The notes under the pieces are model-generated. The model was not told the DNA's origin. It saw only the letters and a program-made list of their open reading frames with translations, and made no database searches. From the NCBI GenBank assembly GCA_019313915.1, contig JAFDAJ010000019.1:1-50562 (forward strand): 50,562 nucleotides of DNA. The letters are read 5' to 3'. Shown here in pieces: positions 17,656 to 26,265 of the stretch. The DNA comes from Deltaproteobacteria bacterium (GTDB taxonomy: Bacteria > Myxococcota_A > Polyangia > Polyangiales > Houyiibacteriaceae). Positions within the stretch are counted from its first letter, which is position 1. Each line of letters begins with the position of its first letter. Made by a program: the position numbers and the translations under genes.

Positions 17656-19833
17656 TCATTTCGAACGCAACCAAGACCAAGGGGTGACTAACCCCAAAAA
17701 CCGCTTCCAAACCGGAAATCTATCGCGAATGTCACTGCGAACGCGGGCCGCTTCGTCGCGCAGTTGGAGTGGGTTAGCCTCGTGTACACCGTACGCGGCC
17801 GCAACGTGAGCGGTCGTGAGCGGCGCGAACGAGGGCAACTGGTCGCGGATGCGGTTTGCGAAGGACTCGCGCGACTCGCCGGGATCCCTTCGAAGCGCAA
17901 CTTCACCGATACGATCGAGCTCTGCGCGATAGACCAACCTAGGGAGCGCGCGGGAACTGCCCCAACGCGGCGCGAGTCGGCGCCACGTCTTGACCGAATA
18001 GAGGAACATCACAAGGCAGGCGAGCAGCGATAAGAGCCAGGTTCCGGCGGTCAATGTCATACGTCGCGCGAGCTCCTTGAGCTTGGGTAGGTCAGTTGCG
18101 GACAGGGGAAGCGGAGACGCTCCGCGAGCGAGCTCACCGAGGAGCCTCTGCAAATCAGCATCCATCGGCTGCTCGGGTGGATCGAGCGCGCGCTCCGGAT
18201 ACACGTCGAGTACCACCCACCCGTAGCCGTCGATGTAGATCTCCGGCCACGCATGGGATGCCGCACCGGAAAGGAGAAGCGAGGAGCCGCCCTGACGCGC
18301 CGCTTCGCTGACCGCATAGCCGGTGGCAACCCGGGCGGGCACCCCGAGGCTTCGCATCAAATAGGTCGCCGCATGGGAGAAGTGAACGCAGTATCCGGTG
18401 CGGTCGCCAAACAGGAAGCTCGCGGTGGGGTCGTTCGCGCCGCTGTGGTCGTTCTTGAGACTGTAGATGCCCTCTCGCCCGAGCCAACCGGTCACCGCAA
18501 AGGCTTTGGCAATTGGATTGTTTTCGAGCTCATCCGGGAGCGCGGCGCTGATCTCGGCTCCGAGCTCAGCGTACCGCGTATCGGGCGGGACCTCGGTGTA
18601 GTGCGCCCACTGTTCCTTGGACCAAGCAGGGGAGCCCACGTAACCATCGAGCATGGAGATGTAGTCCGCGGTGAGCACGGCGGAGGTCGCGCGATACACG
18701 CGCCGAAACCGATTCGGCGATGGGTTGTCTAGCGGCTCGACCTCGAGTGGCGCCTCCAGCGCAAAGGGCTGCGTGTGGTCGGCCATCAGCGCAATGGTGG
18801 TTTCGAGCGGTCCCCGATTGTCGTTGGTTGGAGGCGCGTTCTCGATCTCAATGCGACGTGTCGGGAAATACGGGATCAAATCATTGTCGATGTCCTGACG
18901 GCCGGAGACCACGAGCTTTCTGCCGTTGTACTGACTGAACGCACCCTGTCGGAAGTAGTACACGCCGCTCGGCGGTGAGTAGTCGTCATGAAAGAGGACG
19001 ACCGCAACAGGAACGCGGGACCCTCCGGTGTTGTACTTGTTTCGGAACTCGAGCTCGCTGGCCGCAGGCCCGCCGCGATCTTGCTTCTCGCTTTCGCCGT
19101 CCTTTCCCTCGGACTTGTCGGAACGAAGACCGAGGCCCCCTCCTCCATCAGGAGGCGGAGGCATACCGATCATCGGCGTTGCGACCACGATGACCGCGAG
19201 AAGCAACGCAATGACGCCGAGGTTGATGACGGCTCGGCCAAACCGTTGTTCTCGCAGCAGCAGCACCAACCCAAACACCGTCGCGGTGCCGCCCATGAAT
19301 AGGAAAAGCCAGGTCGGGTCCCAACCGAGCGCGATAATCCAGTCCGCCAAGTAGAAAGGCCGGTTGATCGCTCCGTGACGATGGGGAACGAAAAGCTGCG
19401 CAAAGGCAACCGCCACCAGCAGAAGCTCTAATACTGCGAAGATCGCCCTCCGCCTGGACCCCACCCGCATCGCCGCACTGCCGATCGCAGCCACCAACAA
19501 GGCCGTCAGTGTGCCGGCAAACCGGAGCGCACCAACGGGACCCAGCATGGCCGCCAACATGGAACCATGGGTCAGTGAGGCGCGGAGCCCGGAGACCAGC
19601 GCGATCAACAAGACCGCCCCGACGACGACCGCCGACGTGCGCACGCGCGTGCGCGCGACCTTGGCTCCGATGAGGCACCCGCCCAGCCCTCCGAGGAACG
19701 CAGCGAGAACGGATCCGGAGGGAGCCATCGTCGCGACCAACACACTCCAACCAAGGCCATGGATCGTCGCTCTTCCGAGCTCGGCAATCGCGCCTGCCAC
19801 CCCGAGCGACGAACGCTGTACGGCGGCCGTCAT
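17656..19833 (-). CDS. TgpA-like membrane protein with periplasmic transglutaminase domain
   Basis: A 725-residue inner-membrane protein. About six hydrophobic segments occupy residues 15-220, followed by an extracytoplasmic region with a transglutaminase-like domain, one more membrane segment near residue 600, and a cytoplasmic tail. The catalytic triad is visible as Cys in GYCVHFSHA (about 480), His in ASHAWPEIYI (about 528) and Asp in WVVLDVYPE (about 543). The layout is that of TgpA (DUF3488-transglutaminase) proteins. The start ATG at 19833 overlaps the DUF58 stop by four bases. The biochemical target is unknown; Cys-protease or amidase chemistry on envelope proteins is the general expectation. 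Confidence 0.9.
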   Translation of the reverse strand: MTAAVQRSSLGVAGAIAELGRATIHGLGWSVLVATMAPSGSVLAAFLGGLGGCLIGAKVARTRVRTSAVVVGAVLLIALVSGLRASLTHGSMLAAMLGPVGALRFAGTLTALLVAAIGSAAMRVGSRRRAIFAVLELLLVAVAFAQLFVPHRHGAINRPFYLADWIIALGWDPTWLFLFMGGTATVFGLVLLLREQRFGRAVINLGVIALLLAVIVVATPMIGMPPPPDGGGGLGLRSDKSEGKDGESEKQDRGGPAASELEFRNKYNTGGSRVPVAVVLFHDDYSPPSGVYYFRQGAFSQYNGRKLVVSGRQDIDNDLIPYFPTRRIEIENAPPTNDNRGPLETTIALMADHTQPFALEAPLEVEPLDNPSPNRFRRVYRATSAVLTADYISMLDGYVGSPAWSKEQWAHYTEVPPDTRYAELGAEISAALPDELENNPIAKAFAVTGWLGREGIYSLKNDHSGANDPTASFLFGDRTGYCVHFSHAATYLMRSLGVPARVATGYAVSEAARQGGSSLLLSGAASHAWPEIYIDGYGWVVLDVYPERALDPPEQPMDADLQRLLGELARGASPLPLSATDLPKLKELARRMTLTAGTWLLSLLACLVMFLYSVKTWRRLAPRWGSSRALPRLVYRAELDRIGEVALRRDPGESRESFANRIRDQLPSFAPLTTAHVAAAYGVHEANPLQLRDEAARVRSDIRDRFPVWKRFLGLVTPWSWLRSK

Positions 19834-21152
19834 GCGGCCCTCCGGCGCGCGGAGCTGAGATGCCGGCCGTCACCCAGCACCCGCCCACTCACGCGGTCGA
19901 TGATGACGACCTCGCAACGGATCTGCCCCAAGGCCCGGCCGACGCGCTCGAGATCGCCGCGATCGACACCCGGGGAGCCAACCGGCCTGAGAATCCACCG
20001 GCGCCAGGAAGACTGAGCAGCCGGGTCATGGACAGCATCGACCGCAATGACGACACGGACGCGGCCGTAGCGCCGGCTCGCGACCACGCGCATCTCGTCG
20101 AGCCACGCTCCCATGGTCGGAGGCGCAAACACTACCAGTGCGGCAGGACCGCGCGGATTCACCTCTGCCAGGAACCGCTTCATCCCGCTCCCGCTCGCGC
20201 CCGTAAAGCGCGAGGAAGTCATCACCTTGTGGATGGCCTCAGAACGATCCGAGGTCGCCTCCGGAGAGCCGTCGGCCGCAAACTGCCAGTCCATGCCGAG
20301 CGCCTCTTCCTCGATGGCGGCCCGCGCCGCTGCTGCGGCGGCTTCGTCGTGTTCGCCGGAGATGAGGTAGGCGATCGTCCTGCGCGCTCGGCTCAATGCA
20401 CGCTCTGGGGTACGCACCATCAGCTTGCGCGTGCGGCCGAAAACCTTCCAATGAATGAAGCGCGCGGAGTCGCCGGGAACATATCTCCTGAGCTCGGCCC
20501 GATCACCGTCCTCGAGCCCCATGGGATGCGGCTTCTCCTCTCCGCCGGTGAGCGACGTGAGAACAGGCAAACGCCGAATGCCGCCGAGGTGGGGGAGCAC
20601 TTCGATCGGACCCGGTTGGCAATGATGAAAGGCGATCCGGGACAGTCCGAACGCGTCCTGCACGACCACTCGCCGAGTGACCGACGAGTAGATGCCGCGC
20701 CGGCGAAGGGTCACCCGCTCTGCAAGCCGACCGTTCCCCGAAGCGGGTTCAGCCGCATCGGCTTCAGGTGACACCCACGTCCAACTCACCTGCACCAGCG
20801 GCAGCCACCACAAGGAGGGAAGAGAGAACCCGGTTGGCAGGGGCGCCCCGGTCTCGAACGTCGGAGTCGACCAGCGAAACGACGCACGCCGGAGCCGCAA
20901 CCAAAGGCCGAGCGCACTCGATACGACTATCACGGTCGTGATCATGAGAAGACCCACGCCACCGTATCCGACCACTAGCAAGACCAGGTCGAGCTTCTTG
21001 AACCCAAAGCTGAGCAGAGCCACCATCGCAACCAGGGCGAGCGCCATGCCGAGCGCAGTGAGCGGCCAGACGCCGGCGGCGCGGCGTGCAACACGCCTAA
21101 CGCGCAGCAACACGCCCTCGATGGTTCCGGGCAATGCATTTGGGGGCCTCAT
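19830..21152 (-). CDS. DUF58 domain-containing membrane protein
   Basis: A 440-residue protein with two transmembrane segments near the N-terminus (about residues 28-50 and 55-78) and a cytosolic part bearing the DUF58 signature: RRYVPGDSARFIHWKVFGRT at about 230, with the invariant Asp, His-Trp-Lys and Arg. A vWA-like region follows. DUF58 proteins are the usual partner of MoxR ATPases. The start at ATG 21152 is taken because the protein then begins MRPPNALPG just before the first helix; upstream sequence belongs to the divergent promoter region. It is the first gene of the leftward operon. Confidence 0.88.
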   Translation of the reverse strand: MRPPNALPGTIEGVLLRVRRVARRAAGVWPLTALGMALALVAMVALLSFGFKKLDLVLLVVGYGGVGLLMITTVIVVSSALGLWLRLRRASFRWSTPTFETGAPLPTGFSLPSLWWLPLVQVSWTWVSPEADAAEPASGNGRLAERVTLRRRGIYSSVTRRVVVQDAFGLSRIAFHHCQPGPIEVLPHLGGIRRLPVLTSLTGGEEKPHPMGLEDGDRAELRRYVPGDSARFIHWKVFGRTRKLMVRTPERALSRARRTIAYLISGEHDEAAAAAARAAIEEEALGMDWQFAADGSPEATSDRSEAIHKVMTSSRFTGASGSGMKRFLAEVNPRGPAALVVFAPPTMGAWLDEMRVVASRRYGRVRVVIAVDAVHDPAAQSSWRRWILRPVGSPGVDRGDLERVGRALGQIRCEVVIIDRVSGRVLGDGRHLSSARRRAA

Positions 21153-21199
21153 GGTCGCGATCGTGTCACGGGACCGGAGTGTAGGCTGCCGGGCGTGTC

Positions 21200-21227
21200 T
21201 TGACAGGCCTAGAGCCGGGGCTAACCT
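21200..21227 (+). promoter_or_regulatory. Candidate sigma-70 promoter for the Gld-type ABC operon
   Basis: TTGACA at 21200-21205, a 16-base spacer, then TAACCT at 21222-21227. Transcription would begin near 21234, about 38 bases before the ABC ATPase start, which has its own GAGGGGA ribosome-binding site. It sits in the divergent gap with the DUF58 gene. Confidence 0.55.
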
Positions 21228-21271
21228 CCGCCAGCCCTGCGAAAAGCCACGGATCACGCGCGAGGGGAAAT

Positions 21272-22237
21272 ATGACCGATGTGATGATCGAAGCGCGGGA
21301 TTTGACCAAGCACTACGGTCCGATCACCGCCCTCAAGAACGCAACTTTCCAAGTCAACCGCGGCGAGGTCGTCGGTTTCCTGGGCCCGAACGGCGCCGGG
21401 AAAACCACGACGATGAAGATCCTCACGTGCTTCATCGCGCCCTCCGAGGGAACGGCCCGCATCGGCGGCGCCGACATCTTCGACGACCCGATCGCCGTCC
21501 GCGAAGCGATCGGATATCTACCCGAGAGCACGCCGCTCTACACCGACATGCTGGTGCTCGAGTACCTCGAATTCGTTGGGAAGATGCGCGGCCTCAGAGG
21601 CGCTGGGCTTCAGGCGAGGCTTCGAAAGGTCGCCGAGGAAACCAGCGTGGGCGACGTCATCGGAAGGAGTATCGGCGAGCTGTCCAAGGGCTATCGCCAG
21701 CGTGTCGGCCTCGCACAAGCTCTGATTCACGAGCCCCCTGTTCTGATTCTCGATGAGCCAATGAGCGGCCTCGATCCGAATCAGGCCGCTGAGATTCGAG
21801 AGCTGATTCGCGAGATCGGCCGCGAGCGCACCATCATTCTGTCGACCCACAACTTGGCGGAGGTTCGCGTCACCTGCGGGCGCGTCCTCATCATCTCTCA
21901 AGGCCAACTGGTAGCGGACGACACCCCCGACGAGCTCGCTGCGCGTGCCGGCAAGCCACGCTTCGTGGCAACCCTCCGGCAGAACGGTCACAGCGCATCC
22001 GACATTCGCGAAGCGTTCTCTTCCATCGGCGATGCCCAAAGCGTCAAGGAGCAAACCGGTGCCGCAGCCGGTGAGGTGATCGTCGAGCTCGTGCCGAAAG
22101 GCAACCAGGACCTGCGCGCGGACATCTTCCAGGCGGCGGTGTCCGCCAACCTCGTGCTCCTCGGCCTCGAGCAGCGCGGTGAAAACCTCGAAGACATATT
22201 TCGACAGCTTACGACGGGCGGGGGGGCACCATCATGA
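21272..22237 (+). CDS. ABC transporter ATP-binding protein, GldA-like
   Basis: A 321-residue ABC ATPase. Walker A is GPNGAGKT (38-45), the Q-loop precedes YLPESTPLYTDMLV, the signature is LSKGYRQRVGLAQAL, Walker B is LILDEPMSGLDP, and the switch His is in STHNLAEV. The C-terminal 80 residues are the DUF4162-like extension found in ABC-2 exporters. The start at ATG 21272 is supported by GAGGGGA. The following permease, GldG-like and DUF4340 genes match the conserved gliding-motility-type ABC export module also found in non-gliding bacteria. Cargo unknown. Confidence 0.94.
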   Translation: MTDVMIEARDLTKHYGPITALKNATFQVNRGEVVGFLGPNGAGKTTTMKILTCFIAPSEGTARIGGADIFDDPIAVREAIGYLPESTPLYTDMLVLEYLEFVGKMRGLRGAGLQARLRKVAEETSVGDVIGRSIGELSKGYRQRVGLAQALIHEPPVLILDEPMSGLDPNQAAEIRELIREIGRERTIILSTHNLAEVRVTCGRVLIISQGQLVADDTPDELAARAGKPRFVATLRQNGHSASDIREAFSSIGDAQSVKEQTGAAAGEVIVELVPKGNQDLRADIFQAAVSANLVLLGLEQRGENLEDIFRQLTTGGGAPS

Positions 22238-22944
22238 ATCACATCCTCACCATCGGCGGCCGCCAGTTCCGCAGCTACTTCAATGGACCCGTCGCATACA
22301 TCGTCATCTGCATCGTCATGCTGACGTTGGGTTTCTTTTTTTGGAACACATTTTTCCTCTACGGCCGCGCGAGCTCCCGCGAGATGTTTCGCTGGTTGGG
22401 GCTCATCCTGGTGTTTGCCCTTCCGGCGCTGACGATGGGCCTTCTTGCCGAAGAGAAACGCACGGGCACCATCGACCTCCTCATCACGATGCCAGTGACC
22501 GAGGCGCAGGTGATCCTGGGGAAGTTCCTCGGCGTCCTTGGGCTCTACGCGGTTCTCCTGGTACTAACCGTGGCCTACCCGATTAGCGTGTCCACGCTCG
22601 GCCACCTGGATTGGGGCCCGGTATGGAGCGGCTATCTCGGATTGTTCCTGCAAGGCTCGGCGGTTCTCGCCATCGGTCTGATGGCGTCGAGCTGGACCGA
22701 CAATCAACTGATCGCGCTCTTCGTCGCACTGACTCTGAGCGTGTTCTTTTGGGTGCTAGACAAGTTCTTGGCGCTGCTGCCAACGAACGCCGCATCGGTC
22801 CTGGAATGGCTGTCGTTCGACTACCACTTCCAAAGCATGGCGCGCGGCGTAGTCGACCTACGCGACGTTCTCTTCTTCTTCTCCGTGACCGTATTCGCGC
22901 TGGCACTCGCGTTTCGGGCACTGGAATCGCGGCGGTGGAGCTGA
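22234..22944 (+). CDS. ABC-2 type permease, GldF-like
   Basis: A 236-residue permease with six predicted membrane segments. It opens with the family-typical MNHILTIGGRQFRSYFNGPVA, followed by IVMLTLGFFFWNTFF, and a conserved charged loop LLAEEKRTGTIDLLITMPVTEAQVILGKF, which matches GldF/NosY-type ABC-2 permeases. The start overlaps the ATPase stop as ATGA. It should form the membrane part of the transporter with the ATPase encoded upstream. Confidence 0.93.
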   Translation: MNHILTIGGRQFRSYFNGPVAYIVICIVMLTLGFFFWNTFFLYGRASSREMFRWLGLILVFALPALTMGLLAEEKRTGTIDLLITMPVTEAQVILGKFLGVLGLYAVLLVLTVAYPISVSTLGHLDWGPVWSGYLGLFLQGSAVLAIGLMASSWTDNQLIALFVALTLSVFFWVLDKFLALLPTNAASVLEWLSFDYHFQSMARGVVDLRDVLFFFSVTVFALALAFRALESRRWS

Positions 22945-24653
22945 GTGATGTCATCCAAAGTTCAAAAACGCGCCGCTAGCGAGTCGTTGCTCTTCCTCTC
23001 ATTGGTAGGCGGCATCCTCGTCCTCCTCAATGTGCTCATCGCGTACTTCCCCTCCCCACGCGTCGACCTGACCCAGAACGGACTGTTCTCTCTGGCCGAG
23101 GGCTCCGAACGACTGGCTGCAAGCCTCGACGACCGTCTGGCGGTCACGGCGTACTTCACCGAAAATCTCCCTCCTCCGTTCAACGCCACCGAGCGTCACG
23201 TGCGCGACTTGCTCTCTGAATACTCGGCGGCGTCGAACGGCCAGATCATCGTCAAGTCAATCCCGACGACGAGGCGAAGCAGCAGGCGGCGCGCGCCGAT
23301 GGCGTGCAACCGGTCGCGCATCAGAAGATCGAGGAAGACCAGGTCGCGGTCGTCGAAGGCTACCGTGGCATGGTCCTGCACTACCTAGATGAGACGCGGA
23401 CGATTCCGGTCATTCAGGATACGATCGGACTCGAGTACATCATCACGTCCGCGATCAAGGAACTGGTCGGCGAGCGCAAACCGATCGGCATCGTCAGCGG
23501 GCACGGAGGGCCCTCCCTCGAACAGGGGCTGACGAGCCTGAAGTCCGTCCTCAAGCTGTACGACATCCGGGAGGTCGACGCGTCGCAGGAGATCGATCCC
23601 GGACTGGCCGCGGTGTTGATCGTCGGCCCACAGGAGCCCTTCAGCACCGATGAGCTACGGCGCATCGACCAGTTCGTCATGCGCGGAGGCTCACTCGGCG
23701 TCTTCGGCGGAGCGCTTGCCGTAGATCTTGCCGCCCAAACGGGACCCGCAGGTCGGCCGCTGGACACGCGCGTGGACGGATTGCTCAGCGCGTGGGGAGT
23801 TCGATTGACGTCGAAGGTCGTAGCCGACGCGCGGTGCAGTCGCGCGCCGATGCGCGGGCCGATGGGGCTGCAAGTGCTCGTGCCCTACCCGCCGATCCCC
23901 GTTCTGCAGCTCACTGAGGAACAGCTGGAGCATCCCGTCATGTTCAGGCTGGCGTCGCCCATGCTTCCGTTCGTCGCGCCGCTCGAAGTCGGGGACGCAC
24001 CGGCCGACGTGCATCTCACGGTGCTCGCGAGCTCCTCCGAAGACTCGTGGACGATGTCCGGGCCCACGATCTCCCTCGAACCACGAAACCCTCGGGATTG
24101 GCAAATGACCTCGGACGCCGGCCCGTTCGCGTTGATCGTCGCCATCGAAGGCAGGTTACCTTCGGCGTACGCTGCACCGATCAACGAAGAGGCCGCCAAA
24201 GCGATCCCAGCTCCGCCGACAGCTCAAGCCAACGTGCGTGTACTGGTCTCCGGAACGAGCACGTTCCTCGAGGACAACTTCATGCCGCCCCCGACGCAAC
24301 AGGGTGACGTTCAAATGAACGCGGCTCTGGCGCTCGCGCTCAACGCGGTCGACTGGTTGGCAGCCGATTCGGACTTGATCGCGATCCGCGCCAAGACGAT
24401 CGAAGAGCCTGCGCTCGACATCCCAGACTCGGTACTCGCGGCGGAAAACGTCGCGCTTGCAGCCGCCGAAGATGGCGACGAGGCTGGTGTCGAGTCCGCC
24501 CTGGCCGAACGCACGGCTGCGATCGAGTCGTGGGACGCCAAGAAGCGCGCCTACCGCTGGGTCAACACACTCGGCATTCCGTTCCTCGTTGCGCTGTTTG
24601 GGCTCTTCCGGTGGCGACGGCGCTCGAACAAGAAGAAGACCCTCAAACTCTAG
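22945..24653 (+). pseudogene. GldG-like ABC transporter auxiliary protein, interrupted by a frameshift
   Basis: Two reading frames together encode one GldG-type protein of about 570 residues. The first (GTG 22945 or ATG 22948 to 23388) gives an N-terminal membrane helix and the family segment DLTQNGLFSLAEGSERLAA up to about residue 105. From about 23255 to 23265 the sense continues in the -1 frame (NPDDEAKQQAARADGVQPV) to 24653, with GLEYIITSAIKEL, GIVSGHGGPS and a C-terminal membrane helix ending in a basic tail. The join needs one extra base near the AAGTCAATCCC stretch. It may be a sequencing error, a true mutation or, less likely, programmed frameshifting; no classic slippery heptamer was found. 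Confidence 0.85.
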
Positions 24654-24671
24654 GCAAGGGAAAGACTCGCA

Positions 24672-25754
24672 ATGGAATGGCGAAAGAACCGTATTGCGAT
24701 CGGAGCGGTGGCGTTTTTCGCGCTGCTCGGCCTGACGCTCTGGGCGGTGAACGGCAGGAACCGTCAAAAGAGCACCTCGGGAGAGATCCCGACGGTCGAG
24801 CTCGACAAGGGGGCGATCACCGCGCTCGAAATCACTCGGCCTGAGGGCGAGCCAGTCGTGTTGTCCAGCGTCGATGGGGTTTGGCGCGTGACCGAGCCGT
24901 TGGATGCCGCCGCCGATCAAAACAACATGGAATCTGCGCTCAACCGGCTAGCCGATCTGAGGATCACGCGGGTCGTGGCAACCAAGCCCGAAAACTACGC
25001 GCGACTGCAGGTCGACGATGCAAGCGCGGTGCACGTCACTGTGAAAGCCGGAGACGACACACTCGCTCGACTCATGATCGGGAAGTACGGCAACGGCATG
25101 ACGATGGTGCGTATCGACGACCGGGCCGAGGTTTTCGGCGCGAGCGGCTCGCTGCGCTACGCGTTCGACCGGGAGCTCAAGTCGTGGCGTGACCGAAAGG
25201 TCGTCGCCGTTGACACGGCCGACGTACAGACGATCCGCTTCGCAAGCTCCAACGGGACCTTCCACTTCCAGCGCGATGGCGAACGTTGGACGGCCCTGGA
25301 AGGCCAAGAAGCGTTGGGCGATTTCGATTCGAAACAGGTGAATGGCCGCCTATCGACGGCGGCACGCCTGACCGCGTCCGACTTCGCCTCTGAAGAGGTT
25401 TCCGCGGCCCGAGCGGGGCTGACGGAGCCCCGGGCCAGCGTGACGATGACTTTGGCGGACGACCCAAACGAGATCGTGCTCGAGCTCGGTGACAGCACGG
25501 AGCAGGCGGGGGAGCTCTACCTGTGGCGAAAGGGCGAGCCCACGATCTACGTGATCTCTCAATACCTAGCCGACCGATTGCAGCCCGCGGCAACGGCGTT
25601 TGAAACGCCGGCAGCGTCCGCGGCTCCCCCGCCGGTAATGCCGAACGCACCGCCCGCAGGGCAACAGGAGCCCCAGCTTCCTCCCGAGGTCATGAGGCAG
25701 CTGCAAGAGCAGATTCGCGCCCAACAGCAACAACAGCAACAACAGCAACAGTAG
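24672..25754 (+). CDS. DUF4340 domain-containing protein with C-terminal polyglutamine
   Basis: A 360-residue protein with an N-terminal membrane anchor (about residues 8-26) and an extracytoplasmic DUF4340 domain made of repeated beta units, seen as GVWRVTEPLDAAADQNNMESALNRLADLR and later GERWTALEG. DUF4340 proteins regularly follow GldG-like genes, as here (18 bases downstream), and are thought to be accessory parts of the exporter. The tail is Pro/Ala-rich and ends in ten consecutive Gln. The start codon ATG 24672 follows AAGGGAAAGACTCGCA. Confidence 0.88.
   Translation: MEWRKNRIAIGAVAFFALLGLTLWAVNGRNRQKSTSGEIPTVELDKGAITALEITRPEGEPVVLSSVDGVWRVTEPLDAAADQNNMESALNRLADLRITRVVATKPENYARLQVDDASAVHVTVKAGDDTLARLMIGKYGNGMTMVRIDDRAEVFGASGSLRYAFDRELKSWRDRKVVAVDTADVQTIRFASSNGTFHFQRDGERWTALEGQEALGDFDSKQVNGRLSTAARLTASDFASEEVSAARAGLTEPRASVTMTLADDPNEIVLELGDSTEQAGELYLWRKGEPTIYVISQYLADRLQPAATAFETPAASAAPPPVMPNAPPAGQQEPQLPPEVMRQLQEQIRAQQQQQQQQQQ
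25722..25751 (+). repeat. CAACAGCAA nonamer tandem repeat encoding terminal Gln10
   Basis: Three exact copies of CAACAGCAA and a final CAG precede the TAG stop of the DUF4340 gene. The tract is a coding microsatellite, able to change length in steps of one or three Gln without shifting frame. Confidence 0.9.
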
Positions 25755-25759
25755 TCGTC

Positions 25760-26152
25760 CTAGTGTGCGCTGAGTCGCCAGCCCGCTACCATGACAGCTC
25801 CCCAGCCGACCAAGAAGAACAAGCCCCCCAAGGGAGTGATTGCACCGAGCCTCGTCTGTCCCGTGATCGTCATGACGTAGAGGCTGCCACTGAAGAGCGC
25901 GACACCCGCAACGAACGACCAGCCGGCCACCGTAGCCGAAGCGCCCGCGCCTCGATGAGCCAGCCACGCGACAAACGCAAGCGCCAGCGCATGGGTGAGA
26001 TGATAGTGGGCGGCGGTGTTCCACCATTCCAAACGCTTTACCCCGTCTGGGAGCGCCTCCATTCGAGATCGCAATCCATGCGCACCAAACGCGCCCAACG
26101 CCACGGCGGTAAAGCCGAGCAACCCTGCTAGAACGACGAAGATCCGGGTCAT
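25760..26152 (-). CDS. DUF423 family membrane protein (YgdD-like)
   Basis: A 130-residue protein with four hydrophobic segments. The start used here (ATG 26152) gives MTRIFVVLAGLLG and then ALGAFGAHGLRSRM, the family's diagnostic opening; in-frame starts at 26161 (ATG) and 26176 (GTG) are possible, and none has a good ribosome-binding site. Further family signals are WWNTAAHYHLTHALALA and the C-terminal GAITPLGGLFFLVGW. The function of DUF423 proteins is not established. It is convergent with the DUF4340 gene (five bases apart) and divergent from sucA. Confidence 0.9.
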   Translation of the reverse strand: MTRIFVVLAGLLGFTAVALGAFGAHGLRSRMEALPDGVKRLEWWNTAAHYHLTHALALAFVAWLAHRGAGASATVAGWSFVAGVALFSGSLYVMTITGQTRLGAITPLGGLFFLVGWGAVMVAGWRLSAH

Positions 26153-26265
26153 CGCCGCCATGATGGGCCAACTCACGAACCACGACCAGCCTGCTCGCTA
26201 GCACCGCGCAAGCGAACGGGCTAGGCTTGGCGGGCGACCGGGGTTATTGGAGCCACGACTCGGAG

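Noticed and set aside
23250-23270. Programmed -1 frameshift site in the GldG-like gene
   Set aside because: No slippery heptamer or strong downstream hairpin was recognised; error or mutation is simpler.
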